Shown: positions 14,601 through 22,300, numbered from the stretch's first letter. The stretch: 30,469 nt of DNA from DATCKG01 sp036562385 (GCA_036562385.1 DATCKG010000030.1:1-30469), one strand, 5' to 3'. Made by a program: numbers and translations. Notes: generated by a model from the letters alone, not told the origin.

Positions 14601-15617
14601 CTACTCGTTCCCTTTGGTCCCCACCGCCTTGGGCAGCCAGGACATCATCGCCCGCAGCTCCCGGCCCACCTTTTCGATGGGATGGTCCGCGTTCTTCCGC
14701 CGCAGGGCGTTGAACTGCGGCCGGCCCACCTGGTTCTCGAGGATCCAGTTCTTGGCGAAGGTGCCGTCCTGGATCTCCCGGAGCACCTGCTTCATCCGCT
14801 CCTTCACCTCGGGGCCGATGACCCGCGGGCCGGAGATGTAGTCGCCATATTCCGCGGTGTCGCTGATGCTGTAGCGCATGGCGGCCATGCCGCCCTCGTA
14901 CATCAGATCCACGATCAGCTTCAGTTCGTGGAGGCACTCGAAGTACGCGATCTCCGGAGCGTAGCCCGCCTCCACCAGGGTCTCAAACCCGTACTTGACG
15001 AGCTGGGTGACCCCGCCGCACAGCACCGCCTGCTCGCCGAAGAGGTCGGACTCGGTCTCCTCCCGGAAGGTGGTCTCGATGATGCCCGCCCGGGCGCCGC
15101 CGATGCCCTTGGCCCAGGCCAGGGCGATGTCCTTGCAGTGGCCGGTGGCGTCCTGATGGACAGCGATAAGGCAGGGCACCCCCTTGCCCTCCAGGTAGGT
15201 CCGGCGCACCAGATGGCCGGGTCCCTTGGGGGCTACCATGAAGACGTCCACATCCTCCGGCGGCACCACCTGGCCGAAGTGAATGGCGAAGCCGTGGCCG
15301 AACCCCAGGGCCTTGCCGGCCTTCATGTGCGGGGCGATGGACTGCCGGTACACCTCGCCCATCTTCTCATCGTTGATCAGCATCATGATGACGTCGGCCC
15401 ACTCAGCGGCCTCTTCCACCGTAGCGACCTTGAGCCCGGCCTGCTCCGCCCGCTCCCACGAGCGGCTGCCGGCCCGCAGGCCCACCATCACGTCCAGGCC
15501 GCTGTCCTTGAGGTTGAGGGCGTGGGCATGCCCCTGGCTGCCGTAGCCGATCACCGCAATCCGCTTGCCCGTCAAATACTTCAGGTCTGCATCAGACTCG
15601 TAATACATCTGCGCCAT
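14601..15617 (-). CDS. ilvC: Ketol-acid reductoisomerase (class I)
   Basis: The 338-residue enzyme isomerises and reduces acetolactate or acetohydroxybutyrate to the dihydroxy acid with NADPH and Mg. The Rossmann motif VIGYGSQGHAHALNL starts near residue 22, with GLRAGSRSWERA after it; the arginine/serine-rich loop suggests NADPH use. The knotted C-terminal domain carries metal ligands in EETFREETESDLFGEQ-like and CLHELKLIVDLMYEGG segments. At 338 residues it is the short class I form. The true start is ATG 15615-15617 with GGAGG 9 nt upstream. The ribosome binding site lies within the end of ilvN and the genes overlap by 26 nt, so translation is likely coupled. Confidence 0.97.
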   Translation of the reverse strand: MAQMYYESDADLKYLTGKRIAVIGYGSQGHAHALNLKDSGLDVMVGLRAGSRSWERAEQAGLKVATVEEAAEWADVIMMLINDEKMGEVYRQSIAPHMKAGKALGFGHGFAIHFGQVVPPEDVDVFMVAPKGPGHLVRRTYLEGKGVPCLIAVHQDATGHCKDIALAWAKGIGGARAGIIETTFREETESDLFGEQAVLCGGVTQLVKYGFETLVEAGYAPEIAYFECLHELKLIVDLMYEGGMAAMRYSISDTAEYGDYISGPRVIGPEVKERMKQVLREIQDGTFAKNWILENQVGRPQFNALRRKNADHPIEKVGRELRAMMSWLPKAVGTKGNE

Positions 15618-16125
15618 AAGGCTCTTCCTCCCTTTCCACTCGAACTGCTGCTGCTCCCCGCTCCAAGGCGACAACCCCGGTGCGGACCACTTCCTGGATG
15701 CCGTACTCCCGGGCCAGGTCGATGAGGGCCTCCACCTTGTCCTGGGTGCCGGTTACCTCGATGGTGACCGCATCCTTGCCCACATCCACCACATGGGCCC
15801 GGAAGACCCCCGCCAGCTGGAGGACCTGCGGCCGCCGGGCCGGGTCGCACTGGACCTTGACCAGGGCCAGTTCCCGTGCCACGGAGTTGGCCGGATCCAG
15901 GCGGGTCACCTGGAGCACCTCAATCAGCTTCTGGAGCTGTTTGGAGACCTGCTGGACCTGCACCTCGTCTCCGTCCACCACGAGGGTAATGCGGGAGATG
16001 TCCGGGGTGTCGGTCACCCCAACTGCCAGGCTTTCAATGTTGAAGCCCCGCCGCCGAATCAGCCCGGTGACCCTGGAAAGGACGCCCGGGCGATTCTCCA
16101 CCAATACCGCCAGGATGCTCTTCAC
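15592..16125 (-). CDS. ilvN: Acetolactate synthase, small (regulatory) subunit
   Basis: The 177-residue protein binds the IlvB catalytic subunit and confers valine feedback inhibition. It opens with an ACT domain (ILAVLVENRPGVLSRVTGLI, FNIESLAVG, ISRITLVVDGDE) and continues with the C-terminal ferredoxin-like domain (ALVKVQCDPARRPQVLQLA, VTGTQDKVEALIDLAREYGI). The start is taken as GTG 16123-16125, because AAGGAGG lies 8 nt before it and the protein then begins MKSILAV like its relatives; the longer frame would place that site inside the coding region. It is the first gene after the T-box leader, unlike the common ilvB-ilvN order. Confidence 0.95.
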   Translation of the reverse strand: MKSILAVLVENRPGVLSRVTGLIRRRGFNIESLAVGVTDTPDISRITLVVDGDEVQVQQVSKQLQKLIEVLQVTRLDPANSVARELALVKVQCDPARRPQVLQLAGVFRAHVVDVGKDAVTIEVTGTQDKVEALIDLAREYGIQEVVRTGVVALERGAAAVRVEREEEPYGADVLRV

Positions 16126-16156
16126 CCGCTGCACCTCCTTTGTTGACACTCACATG

Positions 16157-16214
16157 AAAACCAAAATCCCCACCGCCCGGCGCCCGGCACACGGCCTGCG
16201 CTGGTACGGTAGGG
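16157..16214 (-). terminator. Regulated T-box terminator before ilvN
   Basis: The outer stem is CCCTACCG with CGGTGGGG, an inner stem pairs GCGC with GCGC after CC/GG, and the hairpin is followed by two T4 runs. The 5' arm overlaps the 3' arm of the antiterminator, so the two folds exclude each other. It ends 32 nt before the ilvN start. Confidence 0.85.
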
Positions 16215-16514
16215 ACGAACTGCGTCGTGGTACCACCCTACTTCGCTCCGAAAGGAGCCTCACTCTGGCTAACGGCCTACTGAGAGACCGGCACGGACCT
16301 ACTTGCCCGGAGGCTTTCGGCCCGGCAGCTATCGGGGTGACGTTCAGGCTGGGGATCCTACGGCGCTTCCACCATCCGCCGCTCGCTGAGAGGCCTCGCT
16401 CCAGCCCTACTGGCCCCGTCATCGCTGTTGGTCTTTTCACTTGTCAACCCAGGACGTGCCGCTGGAGTACACAAGAAGTGCGGAACGCTCAGAAAAGACC
16501 GAGTCAAGTATTTA
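16157..16514 (-). promoter_or_regulatory. T-box leader (tRNA-sensing riboswitch), valine specifier, for ilvNCEDB
   Basis: Read on the minus strand, the leader contains every T-box element. Stem I base: CAGC (16427-16424) with GCTG (16329-16326), a kink-turn GATGA (16423-16419), CGGGG (16418-16414) with CCCCG (16337-16333). The specifier loop has AGTA (16411-16408) opposite GAAC-GTC-A, with GTC at 16341-16339. Above it GGCTGG pairs with CCAGCC. Stem III is 16245-16258. The T-box itself, AGGGTGGTACCACG, is at 16239-16226. In the antiterminator GTAGGG (16241-16236) pairs with CCCTAC (16214-16209) around the 7-nt TGGTACC bulge. The competing terminator pairs CCCTACCG (16214-16207) with CGGTGGGG (16175-16168), followed by ATTTTGGTTTT (16167-16157). 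Uncharged tRNA-Val should favour readthrough. Confidence 0.93.
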
Positions 16515-16520
16515 GAATGG

Positions 16521-16549
16521 ATTGTACTCCGGGATCGGAAAAGCGTCAA
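16521..16549 (-). promoter_or_regulatory. ilv operon promoter
   Basis: On the minus strand TTGACG (16549-16544) and TACAAT (16526-16521) are exactly 17 nt apart, each one mismatch from the sigma-A consensus. Transcription should begin near 16514, which fits the 5' end of the T-box leader. Confidence 0.8.
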
Positions 16550-16604
16550 CCTCCTGTCGAGCCTCCGGACATTCCGAAAGGGAATCACATGAATAACCGA
16601 GCCG

Positions 16605-17435
16605 TCAATCCCACCCTTGCGGATCCCGGGCAAAAGAGCCCAGGACCTTCAGGAAAGTGGTGTGATTCGCCAGGTCGCTGAGCGCCGCCCGCATGTCCGG
16701 GTCATCCCGGTGGCCGGCCACATCCACGTAAAAGACATACTCGAAGGGCCGGTTCTTGGATGGGCGGGACTCCAGCTTGGTGATGTTGATATCCCGCTCC
16801 GCAAAGGCCCCCAGGGCCCGGTACAGCGAACCTGGCTGGTGAGCTACGGCCATCACCAGCATCGTTTTCTGGGGCCCCTCCTGGCGTTCCGCCGGGAAGC
16901 GGCTGAGGACCACAAAGCGCGTGTAGTTCTCTGTAACCGTCTGGATCTTGGTGGCCAGAATCTCCAGGCCGTATAGCTCCGCCGCCGCGACACCGGCCAC
17001 CGCGGCCACGCCTTTGAGCTCCTGCTCCCGGATCAGCTTCGCGCTGCCGGCAGTGTCATACTCGGCAGCGATCTCCACCCCCAGCCGCCGCAGGTATGGC
17101 TCACACTGCGCCAGGGCCATGGGATGGGAAATCACCTTGCGAATCTCGGACAGATTCTGCCCCGGCAGCGCCATCAGACACAGGTTGACCGGATGGCAGA
17201 CCTCCCCCACCACAAACAGGTCGTGCTGGCGCAGCAGGTCATAGACGTCGTTGATGCTGCCGGCCTGGGAGTTTTCCACCGGGACCAGCCCGTACTCCAC
17301 TTCGCCGCTGGTCACTGCTGCGAAGACGTCACGAAAACTCTTGCAGGGAAGCGGATCCACATCCCGTCCGAAGTAGCGCCAGACCGCTTCTTCACTGAAT
17401 GCACCCCGCTCCCCCTGGAAGGCTACCGTGGGCAT
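16605..17435 (-). CDS. pheA: Prephenate dehydratase
   Basis: The 276-residue monofunctional enzyme converts prephenate to phenylpyruvate, the committed step to phenylalanine. The PDT domain opens VAFQGERGAFSEEAV and includes VPVENSQAGSINDVYDLL, VISHPMALAQCEPYL and the catalytic NYTRFVVL. The C-terminal ACT domain (HQPGSLYRALGAFAERDINITKLESRP-type, with the ESRP phenylalanine-binding motif) suggests feedback inhibition. No chorismate mutase domain is present. The start is ATG 17433-17435 behind GGGAGGAGAGGGG. It sits upstream of the ilv promoter on the same strand but has its own promoter; the ilv T-box terminator would limit readthrough. Confidence 0.96.
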   Translation of the reverse strand: MPTVAFQGERGAFSEEAVWRYFGRDVDPLPCKSFRDVFAAVTSGEVEYGLVPVENSQAGSINDVYDLLRQHDLFVVGEVCHPVNLCLMALPGQNLSEIRKVISHPMALAQCEPYLRRLGVEIAAEYDTAGSAKLIREQELKGVAAVAGVAAAELYGLEILATKIQTVTENYTRFVVLSRFPAERQEGPQKTMLVMAVAHQPGSLYRALGAFAERDINITKLESRPSKNRPFEYVFYVDVAGHRDDPDMRAALSDLANHTTFLKVLGSFARDPQGWD

Positions 17436-17472
17436 CCCCTCTCCTCCCCCCACAGGTGGGTGCTTGGGGCGG

Positions 17473-17500
17473 ATTATACCACAACCGCCGCCGCGGCGGC
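17473..17500 (-). promoter_or_regulatory. pheA -10 with adjacent GC palindrome
   Basis: On the minus strand a perfect TATAAT (17478-17473) lies 38 nt before pheA. The -35 position has no good match; instead a perfect 14-bp palindrome, GCCGCCGCGGCGGC (17487-17500), lies 8 nt upstream of the -10. This would suit an activator- or repressor-dependent promoter. Confidence 0.4.
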
Positions 17501-17681
17501 TACCCGCACTCCGCCGCTCGCAAACCGAATACGAAAATGGGCGCACCCTTTGTCATACCAAGTGGGTGCGGCATATATGTATAGACAAAACGCCTCTGGG
17601 AAGAATAGAACTGGAAAGCAGCAGCCAGCCCCGCCTCCGGGTGGACAGCAGAAATGACAGCCAGTTTTGTCACATACATGA

Positions 17682-17724
17682 TTGACATTATTTGGATTTA
17701 ATGGGATAATCCGTGATAGATCAC
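17682..17724 (+). promoter_or_regulatory. marR promoter and start-site dyad
   Basis: TTGACA (17682-17687) and GATAAT (17705-17710) are 17 nt apart, close to consensus. A dyad GTGAT-AG-ATCAC (17713-17724) covers the likely start of transcription, a usual place for a MarR operator. The remainder of 17501-17681 is AT-richer than the genes and shows no coding evidence. Confidence 0.65.
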
Positions 17725-17790
17725 TGCTCCGGCCCCAGGTCCCTGGAGGGCCAGGGCTGCGCCAGAAAGGCGAAAGGAAGGTGACCACGA

Positions 17791-18291
17791 TTGGAAAAGC
17801 AGGCACACGCGACATCGGCTGACCGGTTTAGCCCCGAAAATCTGCTCCCGCTTCTGCAGACCATCGCCGACCTGGTGGAAAAGCGATGCCATCGCTTTCT
17901 CAGCCGCAAATATGGCCTGACCATGCCCCAGTACCATCTCCTGCTGGCTGCCATGTGCGGTGATGCCACCACGCTGGGCAGCCTGGCGGATGAATTGAAC
18001 TGCTCCCGGGGCAACCTGACAGGGGTGGCCGACCGGCTGGAGCGGGACGGCTGGCTGGTCCGGGAACGCAGCACCGAGGACCGGCGGGTCGTGAACATCC
18101 GCCTGACCGAAAAGGGCGCCAAGGTATGGGAGATCAAGCGGGAGCTGTCCAAAGAACTCGGGGAGATCGCCAAGATCTGGTCACCCGACGAGCAGAAGAT
18201 CCTGCTCCGCTCCCTGGAAAAGCTCTACGCGGAGCTGAAGAATGAGAACAACCGTCCGGCGGCCGAGGCACCCAAGTCCGAGGCCATGTGA
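17791..18291 (+). CDS. MarR-family transcriptional regulator
   Basis: The 166-residue protein has the MarR winged helix fold: LTMPQYHLLLAAMCGD, the recognition helix region LGSLADELNCSRGNLTGVADRLERDGWLVRE, the wing motif STEDRRVVNIRLTEKGAKV, and a C-terminal dimerisation helix. The start is TTG 17791, the only in-frame start with AGGAAGG a suitable distance upstream. MarR proteins are usually repressors released by small phenolic or oxidising molecules; here no divergent or downstream co-oriented target is obvious, since pheA lies divergently 355 nt away and the flippase gene is convergent. Autoregulation through the start-site dyad is the simplest proposal. Confidence 0.92.
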   Translation: MEKQAHATSADRFSPENLLPLLQTIADLVEKRCHRFLSRKYGLTMPQYHLLLAAMCGDATTLGSLADELNCSRGNLTGVADRLERDGWLVRERSTEDRRVVNIRLTEKGAKVWEIKRELSKELGEIAKIWSPDEQKILLRSLEKLYAELKNENNRPAAEAPKSEAM

Positions 18292-18312
18292 CGATGTACG
18301 GGGAAGCAACTG

Positions 18313-18337
18313 AGCCACCCGGCGCTGCCGGGTGGCT
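18313..18337. terminator. Terminator between marR and flippase gene
   Basis: AGCCACCCGGC (18313-18323) and GCCGGGTGGCT (18327-18337) form a perfect 11-bp stem with loop GCT, followed by GTGGTTTGTCTG on the plus strand. It lies between convergent genes and can serve both. Confidence 0.7.
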
Positions 18338-18352
18338 GTGGTTTGTCTGCCG

Positions 18353-19927
18353 TCAGTTCCAGAAGCTGTGAAACCACCGCTCCAGCCGGGTTCCCCAGGG
18401 GCCGCCCATCTCCCGGAGGTCCGCCCAGGTAACAGCCCGTGTGATCACCAGCAGCACCCCGTAAGCCACCGGGGCCACCGCGAGCGCGGTGGAAAGGGAC
18501 GCCCAGGTGGCCGAGGGCATCAGACCGGCAGTGGCCAGCCCGAAAAGCACCGCCCCCATCAGCAGGGAGGAAATGAGCGGACCTTCCAGCAGCAGGGCCC
18601 AGGGCAGGGGCTCATCCAGCTGCCGGGCCAGCGCCCGGGCATTCAGCCAGCAGCCGGTCAAAAACATGGCCACGGTGGCCAGTGCGACGCCCTCCACGGC
18701 AAAACCCGGTACCGGTGCGGCCAGGGCGTCCAGCAGGAGCTTGGCCCCCATACTGAGGCCGAAGTTTCGCATCGGAATCCCGGTCTGCCCCAACGCCTGC
18801 AGCTGGGCGGTCATCATCCAGAACAGCGGTCCCAGGTACGCCACCGGCGCGAGGAAGCGAAGGGGAACCGCTGCCCCTGGTTCCCCGAACACGCGGGCCA
18901 CCGGATCCGCCAGCAGCGCCAGTCCCACCGCGGCGGGGAGGCAGATCAGACCGGTGGCCCTGATCCCCAGTACGATCCGTTCCCGCACCAGCGCCCGGTC
19001 GTTCCGGGCCCGGGCCGCCGCCAGCACCGGTGCCAGCGCGTTGCCCAAGGCGTTGGTCAGCACCTGGGGAAACCAGACCACCTGCAGGGCAATGCCGGAA
19101 TAGGCGCCGTACATCGCGGTGGCCAGGCTCTGGTCGGCAAAGGCTTTCTGGAAACCCCGCTGAACGATACCCACGTCCACCAGGTTCAGCAGCGGCACGG
19201 CGATGCTGCCCAGGGTCACCGGCCAGGCCATCACGGCCATCCGGCGGGCCAGTACCGCCGCCGATTCGCCGGGCCTGTCATCGGCGGGATCCCGCCGGCT
19301 CATCCAGTGGGTGTAGGCGGCCACGTACAGCAGGGACAGTACCGCCCCCGCGGTAATGCCCAGGGCAGCCCCCGCGGCGCCGAACTCCTTTCCCCACCGC
19401 ATCAGCAGCGAGGAGGCGCCCATGGTGACCACCACTTTGGCGGCCTGCTCCAGTACGCTGCCCGTGGCGCTCGGAGTCATCAGGTTGCGGCCCTGCAGGT
19501 AGTTGCGGTAAAGGGAGTCCAGGGCAAAGAGAATCACCGCCGGCGACAGGGCCATCAGCGACCACTGCACCCGCGGTTCCCCCAACATCCGGGCGATCCG
19601 CGGGGCCCCCGCAAGCAGCGCCGCGCTGCCCAGCCCACCGGCCAGCAGGGTGTAGACGAAAGCCAACCGGAAGACCTGCTGGGCCATCCGAGGCCGGTCC
19701 CGGGCAAAGGCTTCCGCCACCAGGTTTTGCACCGCCACCGGTACGCCGCCCGAAGCCACGTGGAAGAAGGCGAAAAAGGCAGGCAGGGCCATCTGGTACA
19801 TCCCCAGGCCCTCCGACCCCACCAGGTGGGCAAGGGGTACCCGCACCAGCAGGTTGGAAATCTTGATGATCAGCCCGGCCACAGCCAGGGCCGCGGCCCC
19901 CCGCAGCAGCGACTCCCTGCGGCTCAC
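18353..19927 (-). CDS. SpoVB/MurJ-like polysaccharide flippase of the MOP (MATE-like) superfamily
   Basis: The 524-residue integral membrane protein starts at GTG 19925-19927 (GGGGAAGG upstream). The first helix begins LLRGAAALAVAGLIIKISNLLVRVPLA, typical of the PST/SpoVB family, followed by GSEGLGMYQMALPAFFAFFHVASGGVPVAVQNLVAE. About 14 hydrophobic segments are spread along its length. Family members flip lipid-linked saccharide or peptidoglycan precursors and include the spore protein SpoVB and YkvU-like proteins. It is monocistronic and convergent with marR. The flipped substrate, and whether the host sporulates, cannot be determined here. Confidence 0.88.
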   Translation of the reverse strand: MSRRESLLRGAAALAVAGLIIKISNLLVRVPLAHLVGSEGLGMYQMALPAFFAFFHVASGGVPVAVQNLVAEAFARDRPRMAQQVFRLAFVYTLLAGGLGSAALLAGAPRIARMLGEPRVQWSLMALSPAVILFALDSLYRNYLQGRNLMTPSATGSVLEQAAKVVVTMGASSLLMRWGKEFGAAGAALGITAGAVLSLLYVAAYTHWMSRRDPADDRPGESAAVLARRMAVMAWPVTLGSIAVPLLNLVDVGIVQRGFQKAFADQSLATAMYGAYSGIALQVVWFPQVLTNALGNALAPVLAAARARNDRALVRERIVLGIRATGLICLPAAVGLALLADPVARVFGEPGAAVPLRFLAPVAYLGPLFWMMTAQLQALGQTGIPMRNFGLSMGAKLLLDALAAPVPGFAVEGVALATVAMFLTGCWLNARALARQLDEPLPWALLLEGPLISSLLMGAVLFGLATAGLMPSATWASLSTALAVAPVAYGVLLVITRAVTWADLREMGGPWGTRLERWFHSFWN

Positions 19928-20012
19928 GCTACCTTCCCCTTTCCGCCAATAGCTATGCGGCGGAGAGGCAGGGCATGACCACCTTGTCCCAGGGGGCCTG
20001 TAACGCAAACAA

Positions 20013-20034
20013 GGACCGGCCCGAAGGCCGGTCC
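20013..20034. terminator. Terminator after the amino acid ABC importer operon
   Basis: GGACCGGCC (20013-20021) and GGCCGGTCC (20026-20034) pair perfectly around CGAA. The minus strand continues CTTGTTTGC, and GTTTTC lies on the plus side. It closes the four-gene importer operon before the flippase gene. Confidence 0.75.
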
Positions 20035-20052
20035 GTTTTCGATCTAGGGGCG

Positions 20053-20715
20053 TCAGTAGCTGAGCCAAAGCAGCCGCCGCTCCTGCCACCGGGCCAGGCG
20101 ACTGAGCAGGTGGCAGAGCACGTAATAGACCAGGGCAATGAAGCCGAACACCGCGAAGAACTGGGCGGTGCTGCCGTACTGACCCAGGATGATCATGCCG
20201 GAGCCCGTCAGTTCTTCCACACCCACCACCCAGGCATAGGACGTGTCCTTGATCACCGTGATGAACTGACTCACCATGGGTGGAATCATCCGCCGCAGGG
20301 CCTGGGGCAGGATGATGTGGCGCAGGGTCTGCATGTACGTAAACCCCTGGGAGAGGGCCGCCTCCCACTGACCCCGGTCCACGGAGTTGAGACCGCCCCG
20401 GACCACCTCCGCCAGCACCGCGGAGGTAAACAGCGTCATGGCCAGGGTAACCGCGTCCACCGGCCTCAGTCCCCGGATGACAAACCGGCAGAACAGAATT
20501 AGCAGCAGCAGGGGCGAGTTCCGAATGGCCTCCACGTAGGCCCCGGCCAGAGGGGCCAGGACGGGCTGGCGACTGTAGCGGATGACACCGATCAACGTGC
20601 CCAGCAGGAAGCTGAGCAGGATCGAGAGGCCGGCAATCCGCAGGGTCACCAGCAACCCCTTCCCCATGAAGGCCAGCAGGTGAGGCTGCAGCAGTTCCAG
20701 GGCAGAGCCGGTCAC
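20053..20715 (-). CDS. Amino acid ABC transporter permease (second subunit)
   Basis: The 220-residue membrane protein is of the HisM/GlnP type. The helix ending LLVTLRIAGLSILLSFLLGTLIGVI is followed by VEAIRNSPLLLLILF and the cytoplasmic EAA loop GQWEAALSQGFTYMQTLRHIILPQA that docks on the ATPase. The start is GTG 20713-20715, overlapping the stop of the preceding permease gene by four bases (GTGA), which indicates translational coupling. It forms a heterodimer with the adjacent permease and completes the importer. Length is normal for this family. Confidence 0.93.
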   Translation of the reverse strand: MTGSALELLQPHLLAFMGKGLLVTLRIAGLSILLSFLLGTLIGVIRYSRQPVLAPLAGAYVEAIRNSPLLLLILFCRFVIRGLRPVDAVTLAMTLFTSAVLAEVVRGGLNSVDRGQWEAALSQGFTYMQTLRHIILPQALRRMIPPMVSQFITVIKDTSYAWVVGVEELTGSGMIILGQYGSTAQFFAVFGFIALVYYVLCHLLSRLARWQERRLLWLSY

Positions 20716-21401
20716 GCCGGCTTCACCTCCCCTCCCCGGGTGCGGGCGATCCGCTCCTCCAGCCGTCGGGCCCAGGTGGCGAGCGGAAAACAGAGCAGGA
20801 AGTAGATGGCCCACACCAGCACATAAGCCGGGCCGTAGTAGCCGGTCTCTGCCGACCAGGAGTCGCCCGTGTGCATCAGGTCCCACCCGGAGATTATCGC
20901 CAGGATGGAGGAGTTCTTGATCAGGGAGACCGCCTGGTTGGTCAGCGGCGGCAGCACCACATAGGCCGCCTGGGGCAGGACGATGTAGCGCATGGCCTGG
21001 ACGTAGGTGAACCCCTGGGAGAACGCGGCCTCCAACTGGCCCCGGTGAACCGACTGGATGCCTGCCCGCACCACCTCGGCGATGTAAGCGCCGTGGTAGA
21101 TCCCCAGCCCGATGACGCCGATGGCGAAGGTAGAAAGGTACAGCTTCCAGTGGGCCAAAGCATAGAAGAGGAACATCACCTGGGTCACCAGCGGGGTGTT
21201 CTGGATCAAATCCACGTAGACGCGGTTCACAGCCCGGGCGACGCGCCAGGGCGCCGTCCCCAGCACGCCCAGGATGGTCCCCACGAGAAGGGCAAGGCCG
21301 AGGGCACAGGCCGACGTGGTCAGGGTCCGGGCCAGGCCCCCGGCGAAAAGCTCCCAGTCAGCCAACAGCGCCTGCCACTTGAACCAGGCGAACCGATCCA
21401 C
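20712..21401 (-). CDS. Amino acid ABC transporter permease (first subunit)
   Basis: The 229-residue HisQ/GlnP-type permease has LARTLTTSACALGLALLVGTILGVL, VDLIQNTPLVTQVMFLFYAL and the EAA loop GQLEAAFSQGFTYVQAMRYIVLPQA. It starts with GTG directly after the TAA stop of the binding-protein gene (no intervening base) and overlaps the next permease by four bases. Such packing means the three genes are translated as a unit. With the other permease it should form the membrane channel for acidic amino acids suggested by the binding protein. Confidence 0.93.
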   Translation of the reverse strand: MDRFAWFKWQALLADWELFAGGLARTLTTSACALGLALLVGTILGVLGTAPWRVARAVNRVYVDLIQNTPLVTQVMFLFYALAHWKLYLSTFAIGVIGLGIYHGAYIAEVVRAGIQSVHRGQLEAAFSQGFTYVQAMRYIVLPQAAYVVLPPLTNQAVSLIKNSSILAIISGWDLMHTGDSWSAETGYYGPAYVLVWAIYFLLCFPLATWARRLEERIARTRGGEVKPA

Positions 21402-22235
21402 TTAGTACTTCAGCTCCCATTTCGCCAGCAGGCGGTCGATCTCACCGCTCTCCTTCATCCGGACGATCACGTCGTTGACCACCGCGGCCAGACCGGTGTT
21501 GGCCTTCTTGGTGGCCACGCCGTAGTCCTGGGGAGCGAAGCGCTCCTCGAGAATCACCGTGCTGTCATCCAGGTAGCCCAGCAGGATGGCCACATCCACC
21601 GCGAAGGCGTCCACCTGCCCCGCATCCAGCGCCGCCTTGATCTCCGGATAGGTGGCAAACTCCCGGAACTCCACCCGGATGCCGTCCTTCTGGGCCGCCT
21701 CGGCCAGGGCCGACTTGGTGGTCGCCGCCTGGGCGACCCCGATTCGCTTGCCATCCAGCTCCTTCCAGCTCTTGGGGCCGTCTTTTTTCACCAGCAGGCC
21801 CACAAAGTCCTGGAAGTACGGCTCCGAGAAGTTGAAGCTGCGCCTCCGGTCCTCGGTGATGGTGAAGGTGGCCACCACCACGTCCACCTCGTCGTTATCC
21901 AGAGCCGGTCCCCGGGTCTTGGCGTTCACGGGGTGCAGTTCGATCTTGCTCTCATCGCCGAGGATCTCCCTGGCAATGGCCCGGACGATGTCGACCTCAA
22001 ACCCGTCGATCTGTCCCGTCTGCGGATCCTTGTATCCGAACTTGGGCACATCCACCTTCACCCCGGCCCGGAGGACGCCCCGCTGCCGGATCGCCTCGAT
22101 CTCCGGCGCCTGGATGACCGCACCGCTCTCGTCCGTGCCGGTGCCGCCCTGGCCGGAACGGGCGCCGCCGCCGCAGCCCGCCAGCAGGCTCAGGGTCAGC
22201 AGGCTGGCCATCGCGATGGTCAGAAACCTGCGCAT
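21402..22235 (-). CDS. PEB1-like aspartate/glutamate-binding lipoprotein of ABC importer
   Basis: The 277-residue solute-binding protein begins with a lipoprotein signal (MRRFLTIAM, hydrophobic core, lipobox LLAGC with Cys21), so it is anchored to the outer face of the membrane. The mature domain is a type 3 periplasmic-binding fold and, from recall of the family, is strikingly like Campylobacter PEB1a: VDVPKFGYKDPQTGQIDGFE, NAKTRGPALDN, VATFTITEDRRRSFNFSEPY, GVAQAATTKSALAEA and KAALDAGQVDAFAVD. PEB1a binds aspartate and glutamate, so acidic amino acid uptake is inferred. GGAGGG is 8 nt before the ATG. It follows the ATPase gene by 65 nt. Confidence 0.93.
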   Translation of the reverse strand: MRRFLTIAMASLLTLSLLAGCGGGARSGQGGTGTDESGAVIQAPEIEAIRQRGVLRAGVKVDVPKFGYKDPQTGQIDGFEVDIVRAIAREILGDESKIELHPVNAKTRGPALDNDEVDVVVATFTITEDRRRSFNFSEPYFQDFVGLLVKKDGPKSWKELDGKRIGVAQAATTKSALAEAAQKDGIRVEFREFATYPEIKAALDAGQVDAFAVDVAILLGYLDDSTVILEERFAPQDYGVATKKANTGLAAVVNDVIVRMKESGEIDRLLAKWELKY

Positions 22236-22300
22236 CCATCAGACCCTCCTCTGCGTGGTCGCTCCTGTGCCGGCGCGGAAGCCGGCTGAGTACTGGCTGA

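Noticed and set aside
13860..15725. 621-codon plus-strand open frame
   Set aside because: It is antisense to ilvE, ilvC and the ilvN end, with no protein-like motifs.
16442..16447. TTGACA on the minus strand as a second ilv promoter
   Set aside because: No -10-like hexamer occurs 16-19 nt downstream, and the site lies within the T-box leader.
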